Positions 48,178 to 59,215 of a stretch of 64,000 bases of DNA are shown here, one piece after another. The translations under genes were made by a program, and so were the position numbers. The notes under the pieces are model-generated. The model was not told the origin of the DNA, ran no database searches, and saw only the letters and a list, made by a program, of their open reading frames with translations. The stretch's first letter is position 1; every line of letters begins with the position of its first letter. The DNA is from Lonicera japonica. Its lineage: Eukaryota > Streptophyta > Magnoliopsida > Dipsacales > Caprifoliaceae. The stretch is taken from NCBI GenBank assembly GCA_021464415.1, contig CM038469.1:11634501-11698500 (forward strand), given 5' to 3'.

Positions 48178-49432
48178 GCACCTTTAGTTTAGTTATGTGT
48201 TCACCTAGAGTGCTAAAACATTTTTAGCTCCATGATTGTTTATTCTTGCTTAAAAACAGTGTTAAATATGTTTTAGCACCATTTAAATAGTTACTATGTT
48301 GTATAGAAATGCTGCTAAAACAGTTTTAGCACCTTGATGTGTACCATTGGATTGGTGCTAAACTATTTTAGCACCGTATGTTTTAGTTTCCTTGTGGTGT
48401 TAAATCTGTCTAGCACCATTCTAGTTTTGGACATTTTGGTGCTAAAACTGTTTTAGCATCATCTGATTGTTTACTCTTGCGGGTGCTAAACTGTTTTAGC
48501 ATATTATGTTTTAGTTCCCCTGTGGTGTTAAATCTGTTTAGTACAATTCTAGTTTTGGACATTTTGGTGCTAAGATTGTTTTAGCACCATCTGATTGTTC
48601 ACCTGTGGTGTTAAAACATTTTTAGCACCATTCTAGTGTTGTACAATTGGTGCTAAAACTGTTTTAGTACCATGTGATTAGTTACTTTAGACAAAAATTG
48701 TGCTAAATCTGTTTTAGCACCTTGATGTTTAGAATTGGTTGGGGTGCTAAAATTGTTTAGCATCTTCAGTTTAATTATATTTGTTCACCTGTAGTGCTAA
48801 AACCTTTTTAGCACCATTCTAGTGTTGGACAATTAGTGCTAAAACTGTTTTAGCACCATGTGATTAGTTACTTTGAACAAAAATGGTGCTAAATCTGTTT
48901 TTAGCACGTTGATGTGTAGAATTGGATGGGGTGCTAAAATTGTTTAGCACATTCAGTTTAGTTATATTTGTTCACTTGTGGTGCTAAAATATTTTTTGCA
49001 CCATTATAGTGTTAGACAATTGGTGCTAAAACTGTTTTAGCACCATGTGATTAGTTTCTTTGGATAAAAATGGTGCTAAATCTGTTTTAGCACCTTGATG
49101 TGTAGAATTGGTTGGGGTGCTAAAAATGTTTAGCGCCCTCAGTTTAGTTATATGTGTTCACTTGTAGTGCTAAAACATTTTTAGCACAATTCTAGTGTTG
49201 GACAATTGGTGCTAAAACTGTTTTAGCACCATGTGATTAGTTACTTTGGACAAAAATGGTGTTAAATCTGTTTTAGTATCTTGATGTGTAGAATTGGTTG
49301 GGGAGTTAAAACTGTTTAGCACCTTCAGTTTAGTTATATGTGTTCACTTGTGGTGCTAAAACATTTTTAGTACCATTCTAGTGTTGGCCATTCTTGCTAA
49401 AACTGTTTTAACACCATGTGATTAGTTACTTT
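48178..49432 (+). repeat. 186-bp higher-order array of GTGCTAAAA...TTTTAGCAC palindromic boxes
   Basis: About 25 boxes such as GGTGCTAAAACTGTTTTAGC(ACC), each a near-perfect 10-bp inverted repeat, spaced 40-50 bp apart. From 48,600 they form a four-box higher-order unit starting at about 48,609, 48,795, 48,980, 49,167 and 49,352 (period 183-188 bp), with spacers ATTCTAGTGTTGGACAATT, ATGTGATTAGTTACTTTGGA, TTGATGTGTAGAATTGGTTG and TTCAGTTTAGTTATATGTG. The array starts 128 bp after the BRX-like splice donor, on the transcribed side. Its ends show no clear transposon termini. Confidence 0.92.
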
Positions 49433-49878
49433 TTTTAGTATAAAAGATATAAGTCAAAGCAGGGAATAATAAAAAGAAAAGGAGGAGGATGTGGCAGGTA
49501 AGATGTCTAATGAAAAAATGTTGCAATAAACACAGAGAGGTAAATTATGTAGACAGGTATATTTAACAACACGTATGCAGCTTCTAGACGTGTACATGAC
49601 CTAAGACAGAAATGGTCCAGGCTATATGGAGGTGTATGTGGGGGAGATGTTATGTTTATGGTTATTGTGTTATTAGTTAAATAAGGAAAGAGTATAATAT
49701 CTTTTTCTTATGATATCTTTAATTTACAATACTAATTTATAATGAGTCTTTGCAATTATATTATTATTAGAATGGACCCTTATGCTTAATTACTTCTAAA
49801 AGAATAATAATTTTATTAAATAAAGGGAAAAAAAAAGCAAAAAGTTACTTTGAAAAGTCAAAGTTCCATTTTATTTAA
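49433..49878 (+). other. Unassigned sequence between box array and MULE copy B
   Basis: If the BRX-like gene is intact, this is intronic. No exon could be recognised. GGCAGGTAAGATG at about 49,495 is donor-like, without a coding frame before it. Confidence 0.35.
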
Positions 49879-50538
49879 GGGGTAATTAAAAAAAAGGCTT
49901 ATTAGAGAAAGATTTTCACACTAAAGCCAAGGAATAATTTTTTTTTAAATAAAGGGCCTATTTTTTATTTTATTGATAATATGACATGTGTCTTTTTTTT
50001 TATTATAAAATGACATCCCAGCCCTTAAAATAAACTAAAAAATACCAATATGCATTAAAATATGGACTGCAATACGAACTTTGCAATCTATATTTCACTG
50101 CAATATGAACTTTGCAGTCCATATTTCACTGCAATGTGAACTTTGCAGTCGATATTTTTAGTGCAAAGTTCATATTGCAGTTCATATTTTACTGCAATGT
50201 AAACTTTGCAGTCCATATTTTTAGTACAAAGTTCATATTGCAGTCCATATTTCACTGCAATATGAACTTTGCAGTTCATATTTTACTGTAATATGAACTT
50301 TGCATTCCATATTTTTTATGTAAATTTCATAAAAAAGGGTAATTTAGGTAATACATAACATGTTTTTATTAATTAAATGATATTTAAATTTATTCAAATA
50401 CATTTATTTAAAATATAAAACAAAATAGGCCTCTTACACTATTACCAATTAAAAATAGGCCCTTCATTCAAAAAAATATTATTCATTGAATTTTTGGTAA
50501 AAATCGATGTATAATAAGCCCTTCTACCTAATTTCTAG
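49879..50538 (-). mobile_element. MULE-type non-autonomous element, copy B (inverted relative to copy A)
   Basis: 660-bp reverse-complement relative of 36,581-37,275, sharing both ends (GGGGTAATTAAAAAAAAGGC and CTTCTACCTAATTTCTAG), the 31-bp box array (about 50,060-50,310) and the same flanking segments. The flanks TTTATTTAA (49,870-49,878) and TTTGTTTAA (50,539-50,547) agree at 8 of 9 positions, a slightly decayed 9-bp target-site duplication. Confidence 0.9.
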
Positions 50539-51500
50539 TTTGTTTAAAAAGTCACGTGCCACTTCATTTATTTAAGGCATCTTCATGGTGGGCAAGCCCC
50601 TTAAATAAATTGCCGTGCTTTGCCACGTGTAAGTGAATTAAAGGAAGCAGCCGTGTGTTTTCATCGGTGGACTAGACTGGTACAAGTTATAAAATCTTGG
50701 GCTGGTCCTGCATTAATTATTTTCAAAGAATCACTTTTCAAATATTAGACCGGTCCAACTTTTTAATTTAAATCAGTTCGGTGTGTATTTTTCTAAGCAT
50801 GAATTTTTTTGTAAATTTTTTTAATGTTTTTAATATATTTTTAAAAAAACTTTTGACTCTATATTTTTTCTATAAATATAACTATTGATTAAGGTCAAAA
50901 AGACATGATTCTAGAGAGTTTTTTTTAGGCAAAAATATCCAAATGCTAAAATCAATTTTTAAGAGTTTTGAGACACAATCTAAATTTTGTTTACATGCCA
51001 TAGTAGATCCTATTGTTTTTCAAATTTAAGAACTAGAGTTCCAAACGTTCACAGTCCTGCGGATGTGCTTCGATTGCGATTGAGACGGAGTGAGCAAAGT
51101 GGCTAACGCGTGATAAGGAAGATCGCAGACAGGAGTGAAGGATTGTGATCAAGTGTGTAGAAGAACGCGACGGGCAAGCCGAAAAGCGAAAAACGCTTAT
51201 ACCAAGCGAGCTGCGGTTAGATTCTATGTTCAAGGGATTGATGAGACTATTACGTAAATTGTGGGGAAGCAATTTGTTGTAAATTATCGAGTCTGTAATT
51301 TTGTTTTGATTATAGTGAAGGACTATTGGTTAGTCTCGATGATTAGTCCTACGCAAGTAGGGAGATCTCGTAAATTCCTTGTGTTGTAAATTACTGTTGT
51401 GTGATTGCTTGATATAATTGTAAAATAACACAACACAGGTTCCGACAGTACTAAAATTTGATTAGATCTAGGGTTTTAATTTCGTTTATCAAACTTTAAA
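50539..51500. other. Unassigned sequence, partly LTR/leader-like
   Basis: 50,539-50,990 shows nothing recognisable. 50,990-51,470 has higher complexity and an LTR- or leader-like end (AACACAACACAGGTTCCGAC), but no defined termini. The minus-strand frame at 51,033-51,272 lacks similarity to known families. Confidence 0.35.
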
Positions 51501-51504
51501 TTGC

Positions 51505-52857
51505 TTTTTATAAAAACTCTAAAATCAACTTAGGCAATACGATCCCTAACTTGGTTTCTTCACATCTAACTGGAAAGTATGCCGCCAAAAACCAAAGAAT
51601 GGAGGCCTACATGAAACTCGCTCAAAAACTGTTCAAGAACTTCAACTCGATGTACATCAAAAGGTTCTCTCAGGCAAATAATAGTCATGCTGATGCACCG
51701 GCAACTCTTACCTCGGTAATTGAATTCAATTTGAAAAAACAATCAAGGTTGAATTTGTGTCAAGGCCAAGTATAAATGCCGAGTGCAATTGCTATATGAT
51801 ATATGAAGTTGAAGCTAATTTTGGGGTTTGCTGGATGGACCCGATTATCCATTATTTCAAAGATGGTGCCCTTCCTAATGTAAGTAGTGAAGCCTACAGG
51901 GTTAGAACTCAAGCTAGTCTATATTGATTATCTCCAAACCAAAAATTGTATAGAAGATCTTTTTCGGGTCCTTATATAAGGTGTGTTCATCCAAGGAAAC
52001 TTTAGAAGGTTTTGTCCGAGCTCCACGAAGGAAGCTGTGGAAGTCATACATGAGGCCGATCATTAGCTCATTGAGCAAGGAGCCAAAGCTATTGGTGGCC
52101 TTAAATGTAGAGATATGCATTCGCTTATGCTAAAAAGTGTGACAAATGCCAGAAACATGCGCCGATTATCCACCAACCTGGCACTGAGCTTTTTCCTTTG
52201 GCTAGTCCATGGCCATTCGCACAATGGGAATTAGATATTCTAGGCCTTTTCCCTAAAGCTTTCGGATCCAAAAAGTTCTTGTTAGTAGCCAATGACTACT
52301 TCACAAAATTGGAGGAAATTGTTCATTTAGCCAACATTGTTTACTCGAATATCAAAACTTTACTATGGGAGAACATTGTGATTCACTTTAACATCCCAAA
52401 GATTCAGAACTACCCCACGCGATCAACAGGAGAAATGCTTTATTTGTTGGCCTATGGTACCAAAGCCGTGATTTCCTTTAAAGTCGGCCTCCGAACTCTA
52501 AGAACAATGCAAGTGGAGATCGAGAACAATAATGCAGCCTTGAAAAAAGCTCTAGAATTTGTCGATGAAGAAAAGGAGACTGCTCTTTTTTGGCTTGCCA
52601 ATTATCAGCAGAGTTTTTCCAAGCAGAGGCATGATCAACTGAATCTAAGAGAGTTTTAAGTCAGCAATTTGGTCCTTAGGAATAATATATGTTCAATGGT
52701 TGTGCTTGCTCATGGAAAACTAATTGTGAATTGGGAAGGACCATATAAGGTAACTGGAGCTACTAGCGTTGGTGCTTATTACTTGCAAGATCAAGACGAA
52801 AAAGTTATATCAAATCCTTGGAATGTATCTAATTTGAGAAGTTATTATCGTTAAAGC
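51505..52857 (+). pseudogene. pol: Tat-lineage Ty3/gypsy pol remnant: RNase H end, integrase with deletion
   Basis: Several frames give in order: LTGKYAAKNQRMEAYMKLAQ and SQANNSHADAPATL (RNase H C-terminus), WMDPIIHYFKDGALP, a frame-shifted integrase zinc-finger region (CDKCQKHAP at about 52,138-52,165), then the integrase core start PWPFAQWELDILGLFPKAFG and NDYFTKLEE. The centre of the core, including the second and third acidic catalytic residues, is deleted: the sequence jumps from IVIHFNIP to TRSTGEM. The C-terminal part follows (YGTKAVI, then KLIVNWEGPYKVTGA, NVSNLRSYYR). The motif style fits the Tat lineage. Stops and frame changes make it inactive. Confidence 0.85.
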
Positions 52858-53500
52858 TTTTGTGAGGCCATGGCAAAAAGCCCTTATCTTTGCCGATTAC
52901 ATTACTTAATGAAAGGAATTTTGTTCACAAACCAAAGATCTCCCCTAGGGGCACAAAATACTAATCTAGTAGAATAGTTAAATTTTGATAGATGGTTAGT
53001 AATCCAATCACAAAATGCCTAGTAGGCAAAGCTTGGTAAGCTGATTATGAAATACCTAGTAGGCAAGGCTAAATAAGCCAACTGCACAAATTGATGGTTT
53101 GTTGAACTAAGTACATCAATGCTGTATTTTCTTAAGGGAAGTCAATTAATAAGGCTTAGTAAACTAATTTCACCACAAGCCTGCTAAGCCGATATGAGTG
53201 CTATTGCATGGAGAGCACAATTAGGCTTAGTAAGTCAAATGAAATTTTTACTTCAAGTTAATTACATAAGAAAAGTTGGCTTATACATGTATTGAAACAT
53301 AAAAAAATCTCAAGGATTGGAAAGCTGATTAAAATCACAATTGCCAGATTTAATTATAACTTGACTATATGTTTGTAGTGATTACTTCTAGTAAAAAAAA
53401 TTAAGTGTGCTATCGATTTGGCTTGGTAAATCAGTTGGACAATTCAATAAAAAAGAAAATGGCAGAATGGAAGTCTAAATAAAAGGAGGGGCTTCAAGGC
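52858..53500 (+). other. Post-pol spacer of the Tat-type element
   Basis: Non-coding region with recurring TGCCTAGTAGGCAAAGCTTGG / ATACCTAGTAGGCAAGGCTA motifs (53,018-53,070) and GCTTAGTAA(A/G) repeats. Such repeated spacers are usual between integrase and the 3' LTR of Tat elements. Confidence 0.5.
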
Positions 53501-54871
53501 CAAGAGATCACAAAAAAAATAAAAAGCCTTCTTGGGGGACTTTGCTACTTCCTCTGGAGCATTAGAGACTTAATCTTCGGCTTAATGAAAAAGCACTTGA
53601 GGCAGAGGACAACCTTTCTATATAGTTTGTGGTTGTTAGGAAGGCCCTCACTATCCAAACCGAATTCATAACCTACTTTCTAGATTTTTTCCTTTAGGTC
53701 AGAGACTTCATCGGCAGAAGCATAAATAGCCTCCTTATAACCTTCATCTTTTACTGTAAGAAAGGCCTCATCATACTCCACCCTAAGCTTTTTAATGCGC
53801 TCACCTTAGCCAATCTCATAGTCAGACCTTAGCTTGCATCTCCTAGTTCTAGGACTTCTGCAAGTTGGCTAGCTAGTCCTTATAGGTCTGGAGCTCCCTT
53901 TCGTAGGACTCCTTAGCAGTAGAAGCCTCTTTAGCTTTCTTTTCAATAGAGCACTTGAGGTTCTTGACATGCTTGTTCAACCAATCAACTTGTTTCTCAA
54001 TTTTCCTGTTATGAGTCTTCAGGTTATTAATGTCCTTAGTTTGCTGAACATTGTACTCTACAAAATGCTAAACAAGGACGCAAAGGAATGATAAAAAGTT
54101 AGTATAAGGGAACAAGTAAGGACGAGTTAAAAAAATAGAGAAATAAAGGAATGAGGAATTACTGCAATATAAGGTACTGGAAACTAAGGATTCCCAGTGT
54201 AGGGATGTTTATTTGCTCCAGACTCTGTCTATCTCTAGGCAGAGTCAAGTTGTTGGCCGAGCCAAAGGCCACGCTGCCGTCTACAATAGTGGTATCTTTT
54301 ACTATGATCATCCTGTCATCCAAGGGGATGTAGGGCCTTTGTGTAAAAATAGGAACAAGACAATCTCCTAAGTGGGAAGAACCCCCAACTTCATGTATGA
54401 CAGTTTGGGGGTGGATTCATGTTTCTCCCCCTAATCGACTAGCATCTCGGCAGGTGGGGGAATGGAAGCATGAGGATTTAAGCTGGTTGGCTCCTCCACT
54501 ATTTTGTCAACCCCAGTAGAAGGGGGAGCTTCAATGACTTTAGTAGTTTTTTTGCTAAATCTAGGGAGGTATCGAGCTCCCTGGTGTGCTTAACTACTGA
54601 GCCGCTTTCTCTTTGGCTACCAATGCTTAAGAAATTGTGCACCTTGGAGGCATTTCCTCTTGTTCTGCTTCCTCTGATTGGCATGGGGACTTAGTGAAAG
54701 CCTCGACAAACAGGGCTTCAATCTCTGTGAGGATATTTTTTCTTAACCTTCACACTCTGGATCAAAAACTTCAATTACCTTTTCCTTGGGCCTGGAGGGA
54801 ATTGGGACAGGGAGCAGTAGATCGATAATAGGCTGGGCCTCTCTTCTATTCTTTTTCTTCTTTCCCTCACT
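53501..54871 (-). pseudogene. Antisense ORF remnant downstream of Tat pol (first part)
   Basis: The minus strand encodes, with several stops and frame changes, a coiled-coil-like Lys/Glu/Leu-rich protein ending in a KSPPRR-like tail near 53,530; recognisable pieces are RIKKLRVEYDEAFLTVKDEG and DEVSDLKEKI. Extra ORFs in antisense orientation between integrase and the 3' LTR are known in Tat-lineage elements, some with a gypsy-type transposon domain. Position and orientation fit that pattern; the family assignment is inference. It was interrupted by the solo LTR at 54,877. Confidence 0.5.
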
Positions 54872-56278
54872 TTTAGTGTAGCATCCTGTATTTAAATTAA
54901 TGTTAATTATGCCATGTTGAGTTAATATTGTGTGGAATTTATAATTTTAAAAAATTATCTGTCCATAATTTGGAGAAAAGTTCCTTCCGTAAATTGTAGA
55001 TCTCTGAATTTCCTTTTCAGGGACATAAAAATCATCTCAATCGGAGTTTTGAGCGAAACGTTATGGCCAAAATAAAAACAGGGTAGCAGGGTAGGAATTT
55101 TGCATGCGAACCGGTATGGAGAATTTGGCATACCGGTTTGACGTATGGGATTTTGGGAAAATTTTGGCTATGGATCGAGTGCAATTTTTGGCATACTGGT
55201 CCAGCATGTAAAATTTGAAAAAAAAATTGTTGCGGACCGGTATCCCTTTTTCAGCGTACCGGTCCGCCGTACGGCACAGTGCAACGACTTAACCTGTTTT
55301 AAGTCGGTTTTATCCCTCTTTTTCACCCAATTTCGACCCAAACCTCCCACAAACTTCTAGAGAGTTCTAGAAAGAGAAAGAGATAAGTTCTTAAGCGATT
55401 CTTGCGTGTTTTTCATTTTTGAATCGAATATTTATGCTCCAAACCAACCAAATCCTCCTCTTCTTCACTATTCATCATCATCAACCTTGAGATCTTTGGG
55501 GTTCCATCGAATGAGGCTCAGGCTATCATTTTCTCTTCTTTCTTTTGGCTTAATAACTTGAGGTAGGGGTTTACTTGCTTTTAAAACATGATAATATGAT
55601 TTTATTACTCTAAAAATTGTTGTGTTTGATTCATGTTTGGTTGGGAACTAAAACATAAGAAAGTTTATATTGTTTTGTGATATTTAAAGTTATAAATGCA
55701 TGATTTAAGGTAAGATATGCCATCTACACTCAATATAAAGTATTATTTGGACTACATGAAATATCTCTTGGTTCTATGGATAATATTTGTTGAAGTAATT
55801 GAGCTATTTGTGAATTATTTACACAAAGGGATATGATGTGAAGATTATTAGTGTGTACATGGCATAAAGTGCTCACTATGCACGTTTGAAAGCACGTTTT
55901 GCATGTTGTACACCAATATTGTGTCAACCAAATGGCTCGAAAGTCTCGTGGGCAAGCTCGAGTACGTCTAGTTATGTACTTCATGGAAGGCCTATTTCAC
56001 TTATTAAAGGATTGGAGAGCTTGTGTCACTCAAAACAGATTTTCGATATGATTATATAGTGCTTGTCGGGATGGGAAATAAGTGGGGCTCGGTGTCCCTT
56101 AGGTTGAAAATCCCTAAACTCCTGAGGGAGCAACGTTTGGCCACCTATAAGCCACAGGTGAGAAGCTTGGGAACCAGAAACTTAGGCGATTGGCAAGGCA
56201 CTATGACTTCTGTTGATATTGATGTTCTTATGAAATTGGGATGGTTGATCCCATGGTTCTATTACGATGATGGCCTTA

Positions 56279-58327
56279 TGTGAACACCTCATTTTGCGAC
56301 CTCTGCAAGAATCTTGATCTCCAAAGAAATAAGCACGCATGCACGTACGAGAATTCCTAGATGCATATATTATGTACAAGTGATACAGGTCAAAGAAGAA
56401 AGCCAAAAGGACCCCGGATGAGGAGTTATAGAATTATCAAAAATTGCCGGAACCGAAAACCGTCAAAACTCCTGGAAACTTGTGAAAGGAGAGTTATGCA
56501 TTTCTGATCATCCTCAAACTATGAGAGTTGTTATACATTACCATAAGGAGTAGCATACTCGAAAATCAGCTCAATCCGACGGTCGGATCTCCGAAAATTC
56601 AAAAACTCATGAGTTAGTTTCGGGTGGTCAAATGGAGGTCTTCTCGAAGTTAAAATGGTTTGAAATTTGGTAAGTAGATAGGCCTTATTGTGGGGAAGAA
56701 CATATTAAAAATTCAGCTTTGTCGGACATGGGATCCTCAAGAATCAATTTGTCTATCGTGCAATTCTAATCGAAATGTCCTTCATACCAAATTAAAATAA
56801 ATAGTGGCCTTCCCGAATTCTGATTGACCTCAAATTTTGACAGAAGTTATAAAACATTTGAAGGGAAAATATATCCAAAATTCAGGAAAATCCAACGGTT
56901 GGAAGTTCAATTGTCGAGATTGTTGTACGCAAGTACGTTTCCTACGCGGGAACAAACTCTTTGTATCAAGCCAGAGAGACCGAGTCCTTCCCGAACTCCG
57001 ATCGTCTCTAATTGTTTACAGAGTCTAGAAGACTTATATTGGCAATACATATCCACAAATTAGTATGATCCAACGGTTAGAACTTGACTTTTCGTATAAA
57101 CAAGTGACCTTGTCTACAACAACTACCTTTCCTACGCGGAAACAAACTCTTCGTACCAATCAGAGAAAAAGGGAACCTTCCCACAATCTGATCGATATGA
57201 AATTTTGATACGATCTAGAAGACTTCTATTCCCAATACATATCCAAAAATCAGGATGATCCAACGGTGGGAAGGTTTCGCGATATGCTCCAAGAGTCCTA
57301 GTTGCAATCTCTTTTCTTGCTCTCCAAGTATTTTTTTCAACTATAAATAGACCCCCCCTCCATTCATTATTTTCGTCAACAATCAAGGGGATTTCATGAT
57401 ACACATCAAGAGATCCTTATTCTCTCCCTCCAAGAGAGCTCAGGTATAATTTTCTCTCTTTTTTTTATTTATTCGTCAGTTTTATAATTCATATTCTTGT
57501 GTGCATAATTTCTATCACTTGATAGCTTTTCAAAACCCTTTTTCAAATTGTTTTTCAAAACCAAAGGCGTATAATAAACCCTTATCCAATTTCAAAATAG
57601 TATTATTATTTTCTTACTTTTTCAAAAGCCCGGATTAGCGGTATTATTATACGAAGGAATCGATAATCGCTATATATCCAATCTAACTCATAGATTGTGG
57701 TGTGTATGTGATGAATACTCGATGATGAGAGCACTAGTACCATCTACACCAGTTTAATCAATAAACTATGGTATACGATCGGTCAACTCGCCTCATATAA
57801 TATCGAATATAAGATTTCACATTGAATCAGTTTCCGAAAAGTTCAAAGTTTTACAAAATCACTTGTTTCATTGCATCTATTATTGTCAAATTCTCTTTTT
57901 CAAAACATACACACACACACACTTATTTTCAAAATCATGGGCGAACTAGGAAACACATCGCTTTCATCCCATCCCCAAAATCCCGGGTTATAAGGCAAGC
58001 ACGAAAAGTTATAAAGTAATAGCAATAGCATGCAAAAACTGAATTGTAACACACGCATATCCTACTCAATAGACCGAAAGGGCGAATTGGGTGCCTAACA
58101 CCTTCCCGATTCGTAACTTAATCCTCAAACTTTCGAATCAACTGGTTTCGCATACATTGTGTATAAGAGGATATTTAGTCCATAAATACGTCTCTTTTAC
58201 ACAAACTTTTTTGTTTGTTTAGTAAAACAAACTGATGACTCTTATTCTTTTCAAAATCGATTTTCAAAGTAACAACGGAATCGCCGCCCACGAGGACCCT
58301 CGGACATCGAGAACGCGGGTTCTCACA
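56279..58327 (+). mobile_element. Tat-type solo LTR, 2.05 kb, nested in the chromovirus LTR
   Basis: Ends TGTGAACACC...GGGTTCTCACA; CCTTA directly flanks both sides (56,274-56,278 and 58,328-58,332). It contains a TATA box CTATAAATAGACC at 57,341-57,353 and the GAAAGGGCGAATTGGGTGCC / TAACACCTTCCCG block (58,077-58,110) shared with the LTR ending at 7,811 and the inverted one at 61,532. It interrupts the solo LTR that surrounds it, so it is the youngest of this stack. Confidence 0.92.
56860..57290 (+). repeat. Repeated segment within the Tat-type solo LTR
   Basis: Two diverged tandem copies, about 56,870-57,070 and 57,075-57,265, each with a CGATC(G/T)... segment, GAAGACTT(A/C)TATT, CAATACATATCC and GATCCAACGGT, plus CCTACGCGG(A/G)AACAAACTCT. 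They explain the paired short open frames here. Confidence 0.65.
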
Positions 58328-58941
58328 CCTTATGTTTTTAAAGATCATGGAGCATACTTACAGTTCGGATTCTTTATGATACGGTAATTGGTTGACACTG
58401 GAGGTAACCTGCATTAGCACGTTTACATACCATGTATATGATGATAATAATTTATGATTGCATTGCTGATCAATAGTATGATTTGGAGACACAATACAAA
58501 CTTATTTTGAAAACATCATGCCTATGTCCCCCTACTGAGCAAATAGCTCACCCCTTTTTTTTTTTAAAATATTACAGGTACTCATGAGTCCCATAAGGAC
58601 AAAGAAGCGACGGGCTCAGGGACGAAGTAGAGGCTCTGATACAAATATTTTTGTGATGTATATATCTTTTTTCGGGAAGCCACGGCTAGCCCAAGGATTG
58701 TAAATACTTGGAAATTTATGTGGTTTGACTTATTATATACATAGAAGTGATGCATGCTTGAATGTCATAATATGTTTTTGCACCCCATGCTTAATAACCC
58801 TTGATATATATATATATATATTGTTATTGAATTATTTCCTTCTTATACACCTATCTTAGTCCTACTAAGATGGGTTAATAACACTCCAGGTCTTAATTAC
58901 GGGTGTTATCTAGTCAATTAAGGCGGGGGTGTTACATTTAG

Positions 58942-59215
58942 AATCACTAGAATCCTTCCCAACAGCACGCTGACCATCCCTTAGAGTTGTCCTCTCTTAG
59001 AAACTCTATCATTGGGGATTTTATACTCCTTGAACAACTTGTACTAGAGGGGCCAATCAGGTGAGTTTCCTCCAACAAAATGAGTGGTGTGGGGGCCTTT
59101 TTATGAATGAGGTGGTATATGGGGTGTAGCCAATAAAAGGCATGGGCAACCCTTGGATGTCTTAAGAGATGAGGGTTGCCGATGCCATTGCGGATTGAGA
59201 TGGTGTTCAATTGTT
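58942..59215 (-). pseudogene. Antisense ORF remnant downstream of Tat pol (second part)
   Basis: Minus-strand frame (59,210-58,947) with RVAHAFYWLHPIYHLIHKKA and a Ser/Lys-rich tail, continuing across the TTTAG target site into the coding remnant at 54,871 once the solo LTR is removed. This supports the two being one interrupted ORF. The family is not certain. Confidence 0.45.

Larger units (their letters stand above)
54877..58936 (+). mobile_element. 4.06-kb chromovirus-type solo LTR containing a nested LTR
   Basis: Starts TGTAGCATCCTGTATTTA, ends AAGGCGGGGGTGTTACA; TTTAG precedes (54,872-54,876) and follows (58,937-58,941). It is a family relative of 13,804-16,432, sharing CATAAAAATCATCTCAATCG, GGTTGAAAATCCCTAAAC and AATTACGGGTGTTATC in the same order. 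Without the inserted 2,054 bp (element plus one TSD copy) it is about 2.0 kb. No internal retroviral genes remain. It splits a minus-strand coding remnant. Confidence 0.92.

Noticed and set aside
48178..49432. CRISPR-like appearance of regularly spaced palindromic repeats
   Set aside because: Spacers are repeated, not unique, repeats vary, there are no cas genes, and the context is a plant nuclear genome.
51033..51272. 79-aa minus-strand frame
   Set aside because: No family resemblance; the surrounding DNA looks like LTR or leader sequence on the other strand.
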